Shown: in pieces, positions 45,380 through 56,189 of the stretch | Layout: each line of letters opens with the position of its first letter | Position numbering within the stretch: position 1 is the first letter of the stretch | NCBI GenBank assembly: GCA_035048815.1 | Contig: JAUCBN010000026.1 | Location: 12,965,501 to 13,029,500 of the forward strand | Source: Abelmoschus esculentus | Taxonomy: Eukaryota; Streptophyta; Magnoliopsida; Malvales; Malvaceae | DNA length: 64,000 nucleotides | Direction: 5' to 3' | Notes under the pieces: model-generated | Told to the model about the DNA's origin: nothing | Seen by the model: the letters and a program-made list of their open reading frames with translations, nothing else | The model's database searches: none | Position numbers and translations under genes: made by a program

Positions 45380-47139
45380 TAGATATTTTATTATTTAAAA
45401 ACACTTTTAACAACAATAGCAATCACTCTTATTTTAAATTAAGTAATTTAAAAATATTTTTTAAAATCACTTTTCACACACTTTTCAAAAGTATTATCAA
45501 ATGGGCTCAACACTAAAAAATAAACTTTAAATCCTAGATCGTAATTTCTAAATCTTAAATATACAATCTTAATTCTCTAAATCATAACCATAAATTTTAA
45601 TCTTAAACTTTAATCCTAAACCAAATTTTAATATGAGACAAAAATATGAAAATTGACTGATGGAGGTCTGGAGTCCTATTGATTCCACCTTTTTCAGATT
45701 GTAGTATTTAAGTTGTCGTTCCCATGAGGATTGTGTCGATTCTACTACTTCTTATAACTTCATTTAGGAGATTAAAAACACAAGTAATTGGATTGGTTTT
45801 AAATGCATTAACTAAGATATATTAAATTATGGAAAAGAAATAATTGAGAAGAACGAGGCTAGATTGAATGCTTTGTAGAGGAGAATCTAGTTATATTGCT
45901 AATCCACTTATTAATGCAATATGGTTGAACTTCTGCCTCGGCGGATCGCACAAAGGGTCGCCACAGCTACCTAGGCGGGGTTATGCCTTGTCAATAATTC
46001 AAATTTCCATAGTTCGACAGAGCAGCCGTATATGTTTCTTCCTTATCCCTAAGCGAAGAAAATTGTTAAAATCCTCGTATCTTGATGATACCTCCCGGCG
46101 TTAATCAAGGGTAGATCACAACCTCACATGCGTCTTGTTAGTCGCTGAAATCCGACCTGGATTAGTCAATGCCCATAAGCAAAGACCGTATTCTCTCGTT
46201 TCATGAGCCTAACTCTCCTGATATTAGAAAAATGAATATTTCTTTACATACTTATCATATCGAGCTCATATGCAAAAAAAGTTAAGTACCCAGAAAGAAT
46301 AAACTATGAAATAAGAATTGCATTAATAAATATCAATAACAATGTAACTTTCCTCTCCATTTACTCCACAACAATCTAAACCTCCAAAGGAGTTTAGAAC
46401 ATAGTGTGGTCGGCGGCTAAGGATAACTTATGTGTGTAAGCCGACTTCTTCTCTCTTAAACCTAAACCTAATGAATGTCTTATATAGACCAAGTCCTAAG
46501 TTGATCTTTCAATGAAAGGAAAGAGTTCTAAATAGAAGAGAAGTCTAATTCTTAATCATATTATATTAAATAAATCTTAATTCCTAAAATGTCTTTTCCC
46601 GCGGTTTGACTTGAGTTTGACTTCCTAACTAAGTTGTTCTTCTTTCTTTGTCTTTCAACATCCTTTCCTCTTCCTGTTGAGCATCATTTGTCGTCTTTTT
46701 ACGTTGCCGTGGCGGTCTTTAGAACGTTACCTTGGCGAATGCTTCATTGCAATTCAGCATCTATTTTCTTCTTTGACTCTTTCTGTGATCTAGTTTTCTG
46801 TCTAAGAAAGAAAACTATCAAACATATTTGTTTTATGCCAAATAATGGATAAATTCATAATAACAGTATTCGGATGCTGAGATGTGGAAAATAATCAAAA
46901 ATATTTATTATTGCTTTTAATTTTGTCTTTATTAGCAATAAATGAGTGGAGAAATTATGTGAAAATAGAGAACTTTTAGGTACTATCACTAACAAAGACA
47001 TAAATTTTTTATCTTGTTGATTATCTTCGAGTTCGATCTTGTTTTAAGAGTTTTAAAATCAAAAGGACCAAGTTAGGATGCCTTTCTAAGTCTTTTGTTT
47101 ACCACATGTACCATAAGGTGAAAATAGAGTTTTTAGGAT
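45380..47139. other. No confident gene; one telomere-like repeat stretch
   Basis: Positions 45510-45650 hold an inverted copy of the degenerate TTTAGGGTT-like repeat (AACTTTAATCCTAAACC). Positions 45650-46620 are GC-richer (for example GCCTCGGCGGATCGCAC, CAGCTACCTAGGCGGGG) and look like decayed transposon DNA, but I could not place a family. A 78-codon plus-strand ORF at 45868 has no recognisable domain. Confidence 0.4.
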
Positions 47140-47930
47140 AAAATACATTAGATATTATTTAGTTATATGTTTAGTAACAAACATGTTACTTTTCTAAAAG
47201 TAATAATTTAGTTATTTAATTATAGGTTTAGGAAGAAAAACGTAATTTTTTCTTTTAAATATAATAATTTAATCACTCAATTATATGTTTAGGAAGAAAC
47301 ATTCCCCTCAATTAAAATTTTATGATAAACAAGTCACTTTATTATTAAAATTAAAACAAGGGGTTGGTATAAAAGCAACTTTAATCCTTGGAATTTATGT
47401 ATTCTATTAATTTGGTTCTAATTTAAAATAATTCAGGAAACTTAACTTTTCATATTTAAAAATTTCTATATTACACCATCTTGAATCACCGTTCGACCAC
47501 TGACCAAGCTCTATGACATAATCCATTTTTTCGATAATCAAAAGACACAATCACTTTATTATTGGACAATTGATAGACTAATGGAATAATTTTATTATGA
47601 CCTTAATGACGACTATTAGTACATACAATCACTTCCCTAATAGATATTTAAATACAAAGTGTTAAGTGTATTGAATTATTTTTGAATTAGAATCAAATTA
47701 ATAAAATGTATAAATTTTGAGGACTAAAATTACTATTATACCAAGCTTATATTTTAAATTTAATGATAGAGTGACTTACTAGTAAAAGATTTTAATTGAG
47801 TGATATGTTCTAGAAGATGAGTGACATGTTTGTTTCTAAGCTTATAATTGAATGACTAAATTGGTATAAGTTATAGAAGATGTGTGATTTGTTAATGAAC
47901 TACGTGATATTAGTTGATTTTTTCGAGATA
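47140..47930. repeat. Inverted-repeat element containing a dispersed repeat
   Basis: The outer arms are imperfect inverted copies. The left has AATCACTCAATTATATGTTT, AAACATT and CAAGTCACTTTATTATT; the right, read on the minus strand, has TAGTCATTCAATTATAAGCT, AAACATG and TAAGTCACTCTATCATT. The middle (47515-47715) matches 2690-2905. No ORF; ends approximate. Confidence 0.45.
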
Positions 47931-47999
47931 AACAATTAAATTAACATAAAATTCTTATTTAGAAGATCAAACTCTTTCAAGGCAGTAGAATGAATAATC

Positions 48000-48451
48000 G
48001 GTGTCATTGAAAGTAAACTATTAGAAAAACAATAAATAAGAATAGAAAAACTTTTAAGAACAAAGAAGAACACAAGGGAAAATTTAGAGTAAATGTCTTT
48101 TTACTTAAAGAATTGGATAAATGAGATGATTTATAAACGAGGCAAGAAACCTCTGTTTATAGTTGAGTCCTCTTACATCTCATGTTTTTTATTGATTTAC
48201 ATCGACAATACAAATCAAAATCTAACAACTATAATTAATACAAAATAAATATACTTTCTAGATTCTAATATCTGAAGAAAGTATATTATATGGTCACATT
48301 ATACGGTCACATAGTTGTAGATGAATAAGTTTTCTAGAATTTTCATGAATTGGGCTAATATGGTGGTCTTACCAAGCTAAAAGTCTTCCTCTAAACCATT
48401 TGGACAATATGCTACGTATGTGAATCAGATCCAAACTCGTGATCTATAACA
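48000..48451 (-). repeat. LTR-like sequence on the minus strand
   Basis: On the minus strand a polypurine tract GTGGGGAGAA (48461-48452) is followed by TGTTATAGATCACGAG, the layout of a retrotransposon 3' LTR start. The following roughly 450 bp contain AATAAAA and leader-like T/C-rich DNA. No partner LTR identified and the far end is unresolved. Confidence 0.45.
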
Positions 48452-48461
48452 TTCTCCCCAC

Positions 48462-49718
48462 TAAACTCAGTGACAACCTTTTTGCGTCTCTTGAATAAAG
48501 TTGAAAGCAATCATGAGAACTCTTTGATACATCGACTTTTCCCTAACTTGAAATCCCGCTTGATTGTCCCTCATAAAGATCGTTCTTCTATAAAAAACAA
48601 AAAACTCGTGTTGGATTATAATATAGACTACTTAATTTGATAATCGTCGTCACGTAATATTACTTATTGTTCTACCTCTTATATCTCGATAATAAGAACT
48701 CCTTCCTACAAGATATAATTTTTCTAGCTCGAATCCTTCATATCCTTGAACAACGGCTTAAACACTAGCATCTCTATATAAAACATTGTGTGATATTTCA
48801 TAACTCTAAAAGACCTCTTATGTGTTGGCCAAAGATTTGAAACTCCACCATATATTGGGTAAAGTTTTTGCTCCTTACACGCATTAAACTAATAAAGTTA
48901 AACTCAAAAAAATATTATAGATATGTTTGAAATGTATTTTCCTCAATTTTATTTTGTTGACATTCACTCTAAATTGTATTAACCCATCTTTCTCTGTGAT
49001 GTTTGATACACCATCACCTTATAAAAATATTTACACATTTAAATTTCTTCTCTCTTTTAATCTAATTCTACGTCTTGAATTGACATATCTTTATTTATGA
49101 ATTTTAATGCACCATCCACCTTGTCCACTGATGGCATCCCTCTAGTAGTTCCTCGTATATTGACACTTTTTTTTGAAGTTAGATTTCGTGTTTACCTTGT
49201 CAATTTGTGTTTATTCTTACATCGAATCAAGCTTTGAAGCCTTTCTCTAATTAGTCTCATCCTCCTTCTTGAATGGCTAGAATCGATCCTTGTAATAGCT
49301 GAACCTATGTGACCTCTTACATGGTAGCATGCTAGTTGATTATCATACATTCGACGATGGTTAAAAAGTCGCTCTTTTATAAACAGTCAAACTATGAGTG
49401 TTGACCATCGTAAATATATCACTTTCGCATTCGTGTTGGCTTCTCCCCTCTCTTATTCAATGGTTTTTCTCACCATGTGAAGTCTCCTCAATATCAATCT
49501 TTAAACTAGTACCTTGACTCCAAGAGCATTATTTTGTCTCTTTATTTTGTTAGTCATTTTGGCGTTTTTTCCCTCTTATTTTTAGGTTTTTCATCACCTT
49601 GAGACTCCTCATCTCATGGTTGATCTCTATCTCAACACGAATGGTTTTAACTGTGTTACCCTTTTTTCGCAACGATAGAAAAATATATCTTAAGTAGATT
49701 TTCTTAATCTTTTTAGGA
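48462..49718. other. Probable decayed retrotransposon interior, no domain recognised
   Basis: Sits on the internal side of the LTR-like sequence. Short ORFs only; I could not identify gag or pol motifs. It is interrupted at 49724 by a solo LTR and may continue at 51906-52045. Confidence 0.35.
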
Positions 49719-49723
49719 CGGGC

Positions 49724-51900
49724 TGTAACACCCGACCCGGATGTCACAATGGGCCTCCGGCCCAAAACTCATATTTCAAAATTTCGTTTTAAAAGCCCAA
49801 TAATAAAAATCATGTAAGTCCAAAACCAAGTTCATAATCCAATTAAATAAAAACAAGTCCAAAGTAATTCAAAGTAAATCGGAGCTCCAAAATATATTAC
49901 AGACTGTTTCAAAACATTTGACCCAAATAAAATAACAGAGTTACAATACATATAGGGTTCAACATAGTACTAAGCCCACTACATCTAATAACTGTACTCT
50001 GACAACACGGTCGATGCTGAAAGTCCAAACCTTGATGGTGCTCCACAAAATCCCGCTCCACCTAACCTACGCACGAAAACAGATTTCGAACGCTGAGCCA
50101 CACAAGCTCAGTGGATACGCCAAACTCGGCCAACATCATGCATATCAAAGCAGTAAAGCATGGAATATAAATCACATGCATGGTATGAAGGTCTAGCATG
50201 CTTGCCTACACATGGCACAAATGAATGTATACTATCGCACACAGCATATACAAACATATAAGTCAACACACAAGAGCGAGGCTCGCGTCCACACAGCAAC
50301 GAGATCCTTCACTCAGGATTGAGGCCGCCCTCAAATCCTATGCCCGGAATGTTACATCGGACATCTTCGAACGAGGCCGCCCAACGTTCGGAAAAGGGTG
50401 GAGGCCGCCCAACCAACCCTATGCTCGGAATGTTACATCGAACATCTTCGAGTGAGGCCGCCCAACACTCGGAATAAAAGTCTTCAATCATCACCCGACA
50501 TGTTACATCAGATGGCCTTCGACGTGTTGCAACACTTATGGATATCCGGATTTCCAACATAAAAGGACTCGACCACACAAACGATCCACCTAGGATCTCA
50601 TCACAACAAGATATATTAAAGTCTTATCTCACTTAGTCTTTCGGAGTTATAACCTTAACTTAGTTCGACAATTCATTTCATAGCTTTTAGATTTAAGTAA
50701 TTATTCATTTGGATCATCGAGCCCCCAAACTCTATTCAAATTTAACCAAATTACACAGGGGTATCGATACCCTTATGTAGGGTATCGAAACACCCTTCAT
50801 CGATACCCACCCAAAGAGGGTATCGAAACACAGGTATCGAAACAAGTATCGATACTGTTGACTAACTCCAAAAGTCAACAGAAAGGGGAGGACCCGTTTC
50901 GATATAGGCATCGATACAAAAAATTTCTGAAATCCACAGTATCGAAATAGGATTCGATACCTCTGAACCACAAGCCAAAATATACTCATGGGTATCGATA
51001 CCGGTAGCCCGAGTATCGATACCCCCTGCACTAAGGACAAGTCTGCACTTAGAAATTCTAGATTTTCAACCCCAAACTTAATCTAATCGATCCCTAAGTG
51101 TTCCTACTCAATATTAATGATGTTTAAAGTATTTTAACACAAATTTTCACCCCTTAACCACATTAATCCGAATTCCACCATTAACACACACCAAGATCAA
51201 ACCAAGCACACACATGCATCAAACCTATATGAAAGCTTCTACCATGATATGCAAAATGATTAGAAGAGTTGGGAGTACCAACCTATTGCAAAACAACAAC
51301 CAACAGCAACCCCGAGCTCCAAGTTCCACCTCAAACTTTCTCCTTCCCAAAGCTTGAAGAAGGCTATCCCACTTGTTTCTCTACAAAGGGGAAAGACAAG
51401 GAGTGGATTAGACACCTTCCCAGAGTCTAAAACACTAGAAAAACTCAGATTAACACCCTCAAAAACCTATTCCCGAACTCAACCCAAAACCCCTCTTAAA
51501 CCTCCATCTCCATCAAACCCACTCATCTTTACCTTGTTTTGTAGATCCTCAAAAGCCCTATAACACCTCCTCTACCATAAAAACAAGATTCCAAACATAG
51601 CTCTTAAAGATCTTACCTTTAACTAAGTCTTCTTGCAACTAAGGATATGAAGATGGGAAGAAAAAGGAGGAAGGAGATGATATCATCTCTGCAGGAGAAA
51701 TAAAACCTCCCTCCACTCCCTTCATCCCATTTAGGCATTTACAAAAATGCCCCCATCTTAAAACTCTCAAGGCCCAAACCACTCAAGCCCAACAAGCCTA
51801 TGTCCCAACAAGGCCCAAACCACTCAAACCTGAGCCTAAACCCGAGGTCCAACACAACGGGTTAACCCGACACACTAAACCGAGGATCCGGGTCGTTACA
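49724..51900 (+). mobile_element. Solo LTR, 2.18 kb, same family as 17460-19699
   Basis: Starts TGTAACACCCGACCCGGATG and ends CCGGGTCGTTACA. The flanking pentamers CGGGC (49719-49723) and CGGAC (51901-51905) differ at one base, so a target duplication is very likely. Inside are GAGGCCGCCCAAC-type repeats (about 50320-50470, three near-copies) and TATCGATACC/TATCGAAAC motifs (about 50760-51025). No internal domains, hence a solo LTR. Confidence 0.82.
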
Positions 51901-52053
51901 CGGACCTCTACATCTATCTTTGCTGCAATTGTTTTTTCTTCTTATATATACCATCTTTAAACTAGTGGTCTTTCTAAACCCAGAGTCTTCCTTAAACCTC
52001 TTAGGTATGTATCGAACCCCAACTCACAGCTTATGGCATTTTCCTGTTTTAAC

Positions 52054-52553
52054 TAGGGGTGAGTATTCGCGAGTTGAATCGAGTCAAAAAAATTCGAGTT
52101 ATTCAAGTTGACGAGTCATATTTTACGACTCAAATTTTATTTGAAATTTTTTCGGTTCGAGTCGAGTTTTTGAGTTCCTATAAATATTTAATTGTAATTA
52201 TTTATCTTGTTATAGTATGATATAATTCTAATTTAAACAACTTTCTCTAGTCATATAAGATATGTATATATATTTTCATATGTAGCAATATTTCTTTATA
52301 TTTTTATATATCAATGTATATATATCATAAAAAATGATAGACTCATCTCAAACTTAAAAATTAATCCTTTAATTACTAAAAATTTCAAGTTATTCGATTT
52401 CTATTTTACAACTCGAACTTTATTTGAAATTTTTTCAAGTTGAGTTGAGTCAATGAAATTTCGAGTCGAGTTAAAACGAGTCGAGCATTTTTACCTTGAG
52501 TCAAGTCGAATTATTCGATTTTTTTGAGTCGAGTCGAGTTTTGCTCACCCATA
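52054..52553. mobile_element. hAT MITE with TCGAG arrays, 500 bp
   Basis: Perfect 8-bp target duplication GTTTTAAC at 52046-52053 and 52554-52561. Terminal inverted repeats TAGGGGTGAG and, inverted, TATGGGTGAG. Subterminal zones hold TTCGAGTCGAG, GAGTTGAGTCAATG and CGAGTCGAGTTTTGC-type repeats; the centre is AT-rich. No ORF. This is the best-bounded member of the array-bearing group in the window. Confidence 0.8.
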
Positions 52554-52561
52554 GTTTTAAC

Positions 52562-53310
52562 GAAAGAAAAATTAAATTAGAATCACAATAGTCCAACACA
52601 ACCAATCAACCATAACTACAACTTTAACATGCCCGTCCTTGGCAACGTAGGACATGTCGCAACAAGGCCCAAAACATAAAAGCCTTAAGCACCGAAAGTT
52701 AAGCCCAAACCAATTGAGCTAAATCTATCCAATCAAGTGTAGAGCGTTCAAGCCACCGGACTATAGGTCTAGTGTGAAGCACCGTCTTCCTTGCCTTTTA
52801 AACTCTAACGAACAACTAGGTAAGATAATTTTTGTCTTAGTGAAGCCGATGTTTTGTCTTATTAAAGTTTTATGAATTTATCTATCATAACATATCAAAA
52901 TTAAACTCCTGATCATCCAGTCCCACATTAACAATTAGGTAAGATAATTTTTTAACAGAAAGCAGGCTTGCTTTACCGTGAATCCAAACCATTTTCTCTA
53001 GGACATCGGGGTATAAGTTTACCTTATTGACTGTAAAGTTTAGATCCGGGACCATTCATCACTCTCTAATTTTTTCCAATAACGTTGTGGTAAAAGTGCT
53101 ACCATCGAATATTAAACCATTCTGTCATGCTTCGTTAGTAATGACCGTAAATTATATATTCTTTTATTATGTTTTTATTGGTAACTTCACTTTAAATTAG
53201 TGACTTTAAAGTTTAGGGTCTAAGGTGGCTTACAAGGGTAACAGATAACCAATACAATAAAGTTTAACTTTAAGGTTTAGAGTTTAGAGTGACTGTATAC
53301 CATTTATGTT
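52562..53310. other. Intergenic, no gene seen
   Basis: Mixed sequence. A phrase AGGTAAGATAATTTTT occurs twice (about 52820 and 52937). No coding family. Confidence 0.45.
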
Positions 53311-53324
53311 TTACTTTGATACCA

Positions 53325-53515
53325 TGTTAAATTGAACAATAAAGTATAGAAGAATGGTATAAAAAATTATATTTCATGAATGAAATAACCATTCACAGTA
53401 CATGCTTTATATAGGAAATGATACAAGGTTTTTGCTTGTTTCAGCTTTTGGCGCCATAGCTAACAGACTATCAGCTGAGTAAAGTTTGTTACAACAACTG
53501 GTACTACAGATGTCA
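53325..53515 (-). repeat. Copia-type LTR remnant on the minus strand
   Basis: On the minus strand the sequence runs through a TATA-like CCTATATAAAGC (near 53412), ends ...AATTTAACA at 53325 and is followed by TGGTATCAAAG (53324-53314), a Copia primer-binding site. The start of the LTR is unclear and no coding domain follows, so only the LTR and primer site remain. Confidence 0.55.
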
Positions 53516-53539
53516 TCTTTCAGTTTTCTTCCTTTCTTT

Positions 53540-53720
53540 CGCTCTTCTAATACAGAGTTCAAGGTTAGAGGATATGGTTTAAGGAATTAGAAATAAAATA
53601 TATTTTTAAGGTATAAAGTTTGGGGTTAGATGTAAAAATTAAAGTTATAATTTAGAATTTATTTTTGAGATTTTTTTCGTAGGGAGCATAGAAGATGTAT
53701 GATTAAGGGATAGAAAATTT
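53540..53720. repeat. Degenerate TTTAGGGTT-like dispersed repeat
   Basis: Phrases such as GGTTAGAGGATATGGTTTAA and AAGTTTGGGGTTAG resemble 23440-23720 and 55965-56150. Confidence 0.4.
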
Positions 53721-54279
53721 TTACCCGTTAACAATCACAATTCTTTTATTGCTGAGTTGTAAAAAATTAATAAAAATAATTAAATATAATATATAAAAAT
53801 ATAATAAATATGTTGTGTTTGAAAAATTTAATCTTAAACTTGAATACATCCCCACCAACTTTTTTTTTGGTTTTAAAACCCGCTTGACCCATTCCGTATT
53901 TTTTTAAATAAAATCTCTCCTCTATATGGTTGGAGAAATTATATCTTAAGTCATTCTTGTCACGTCAGACCAATCAATCAAATGTATTTATTTAATTATG
54001 TTTTTACTTATTTTTTATTAAATGAATCTTTATTAATATTTACTATAAATTAATTTTAAGAATATTTTTTACCAAGTGAATGTTCACGCCTTGTTAAATC
54101 GAAACTAACACCCCTTATAAAAAACTCTAGATCCGTCCCTGGGTTGATCTAATGAATAACATGATGAAAATAATCTATGATATAATTTCTCTTTTGATTG
54201 AGACCCAACAAGCGAGTTATTTTACCATTCCTAACTAAATGCAGATATTTCTTCGTTTGGGAGTAGAAATCATCTACCT
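53721..54279. other. Intergenic, no gene seen
   Basis: AT-rich. No features seen. Confidence 0.45.
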
Positions 54280-54520
54280 CTCTATCATACTCCATCTATG
54301 AATCTTATTAAAAATTTGTAAAAATTGAATTTTAAACACTAACCCTTATTTTCTCTATCTTAAACCTAAACCCTACACCCTAAAAAATACAACCTACCCA
54401 TAATTCCCTAAACCCTAATCACAACCCTTAAGCTTCAACCTTTAACCCTATACCCTAAACTCTCTAATTTAAAGCGGAAGCATAGAAGAAGAAAAAAAAA
54501 ATAGACAATTTACTCTCTTA
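54280..54520. repeat. Telomere-like CCCTAAA-rich dispersed repeat, inverted copy
   Basis: Contains TAAACCTAAACCCTACACCC, TTCCCTAAACCCTAATCACA and CCTATACCCTAAACTCTC, the reverse complement of the type seen at 23440-23720. Irregular spacing shows it is not a true telomeric array. Confidence 0.5.
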
Positions 54521-54966
54521 ATTTAGTTGAACATTATCCTCACATGCACATTCTTAAAATCTGCAAAATAGTACATGATCCAAGAAGCGCATGACCCCAT
54601 ATATCCTCTCTTGAAGTTATCATTCTAGCTAGGGACCAAAGAAATTTTCATTGTGCGAGGAACGCACAACCCACGTGCATCTGTTTTTTATAACCTATTC
54701 AAACTCCGAATCACCTATTCACCAAGGAAGTTTGTCTGCTAACGGAAGCAAACTTGTTTGTGCCTCGCGAGGCATTTGCTTACTGTAACTCCATTTTCAA
54801 GGCTCCATACGCATTCATGTGTGCCCTCAAACAAATTTTAATCAATATTTCTTACACATTTTCTCTTCTCAGTTGAACCCCAGTACTCTCTATCCTACAT
54901 TCCTACTCCCCAGTACTGTGTTTGGCCGCTAGCTTTCTTGATGAAGGCTAAGGAGTACGGAGTTCA
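54521..54966 (+). other. Upstream region of the Dof pseudogene
   Basis: Non-coding flank, with T/C-rich sequence just before the Dof reading frame that could be its old promoter or leader. Confidence 0.4.
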
Positions 54967-55616
54967 ATGCAATTGGTTATGGATAGAAGATGGAAGCCTA
55001 GTGTGGAGATATCACCTAATTGTCCAAGGTGTGGTTCTTACAATACCAAATTCTGCTGTTATAATAATTATAGCTTAACACAACCAAGGTACTTCTGCAA
55101 AGGCTGTAGAAGATATTGGACTATAGGAGGGTCCCTTCGGAACGTGCCGGTTGGAGGTGGATGCCGCAAGAACTGACGAGGTAAGTCGAGTGGCATAGTT
55201 CCTCCAAGAGTTTGTCGAGTGGTATAGTTCCTCATTATGATAACAAAGTGAATGCCTTATTGGAGTCTAATAATAGCTCGTCAGCCATGTCTGATAGTTC
55301 GCATATCGATCTGGCACTCGTTTCCGCGAACTTTTTGAATAATAAACAAGCAGAAAACAAGCCAGGTTTCGAATTTGAAGCGCCGGAGTTGCCTAGCCAG
55401 TTCGATCCATCTCTAGAGTTTACAGTACCACCATTGCCAGGTGATGATTTATCTTCTTAAGAATTACAGTGGCCAAATTCTCATCCTTCAGTCGGTCATT
55501 CCTTACAAGCAACTCGAGAGCCGGTTGTAGGACCAGAAACTCACGACCCAATTCTGCTGTTTGGTAATCGGAGTCCATTTGATTTGTCTAGTGATGATAC
55601 TTTCACCAGGACTTGA
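54967..55616 (+). pseudogene. DOF3.5: Dof zinc-finger transcription factor, DOF3.5-like, disrupted
   Basis: Dof factors bind AAAG cores in plant promoters. The Dof domain lies at residues about 18-69: CPRCGSYNTKFCCYNN, SLTQPRYFCKGCRRYW, GGSLRNVPVGGGCRKN, with all four zinc cysteines. The near-invariant FCYYNN reads FCCYNN. A TGA at 55174 replaces the Arg expected after CRKN. Just beyond, a 20-bp phrase GTCGAGTGGCATAGTTCCTC is repeated within about 30 bp and the frame shifts. The downstream frame resumes near 55212 and carries IDLALVSANFLN, as in Arabidopsis DOF3.5. A second in-frame stop at 55458 precedes LLFGNRSPFDLSSDD, matching the DOF3.5 C-terminus. The copy is thus full-length in layout but has two stops and one frameshift. 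A short Dof-only peptide of 69 aa could still be made. The start at 54967 is the first Met in frame; the true one may lie upstream. Confidence 0.82.
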
Positions 55617-55964
55617 CGAAGCCATATGCATGTACTAGCCTCATCTGCAATAAATCTGTAATTTATTTCCCTAGTTTCGCTTGCTTCTCTTCTTATAGTC
55701 GTGTATAGATCAAAAGAATTGTGATGAAATAATACCAGCATATGAAATATACTGTAACTAGCAAATATTTGCATAACATATATATGAAATAATACCAGCA
55801 AATACTTTATTAAAGAATGCAAGCATATATACATATATAGTAACTAGTATTCAATGAACTCACAAGCAACAATGGAGTAGAACTTTTAGCTATTTATATA
55901 TTTTGCATAACATAATCTAGCTGAGTCCAAATTATCTGTCCTTTTCTCATGCCTAAATGTCTCA
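55617..55964. other. 3' flank of the Dof pseudogene
   Basis: AT-rich. Contains a repeated phrase, ATGAAATAATACCAGCA (about 55723 and 55783). No gene. Confidence 0.45.
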
Positions 55965-56150
55965 CTTTAAATTAGAGGGTTTAAGGTTTTATGTTAGGGG
56001 TTTAGGTTAGGGTATAAGGAATTAGAGGTAAGTTGTATTTTTTTAAGTATAGAATTTAGAGTTTAGGATATAAAAATATGAGTTAGAGTTTAAAATTTAT
56101 TTTTTTAGTAAAATAACAAAAGAGACACAAATGAAACACGGGAAAAAGAC
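55965..56150. repeat. Degenerate TTTAGGGTT-like dispersed repeat
   Basis: Contains GAGGGTTTAAGGTTTTATG, GGGGTTTAGGTTAGGG and AGAGTTTAGGATA. Same orientation as 23440-23720. Confidence 0.45.
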
Positions 56151-56189
56151 GAGATTTTTCTCAATCTAGCTAGCCTAGTTACTTGCATA

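Noticed and set aside
45868..46104. 78-codon plus-strand ORF as a small gene
   Set aside because: No recognisable domain, no signal peptide, and the surroundings look like decayed transposon DNA.
50225..50578. ORFs on both strands with repeated ARNVTSDIFE-like peptide
   Set aside because: Produced by the GAGGCCGCCC tandem-like repeats inside a solo LTR.
54280..54520. True telomere or interstitial telomeric tract
   Set aside because: CCCTAAA words are irregularly spaced and diverged, and similar text is dispersed through the window.
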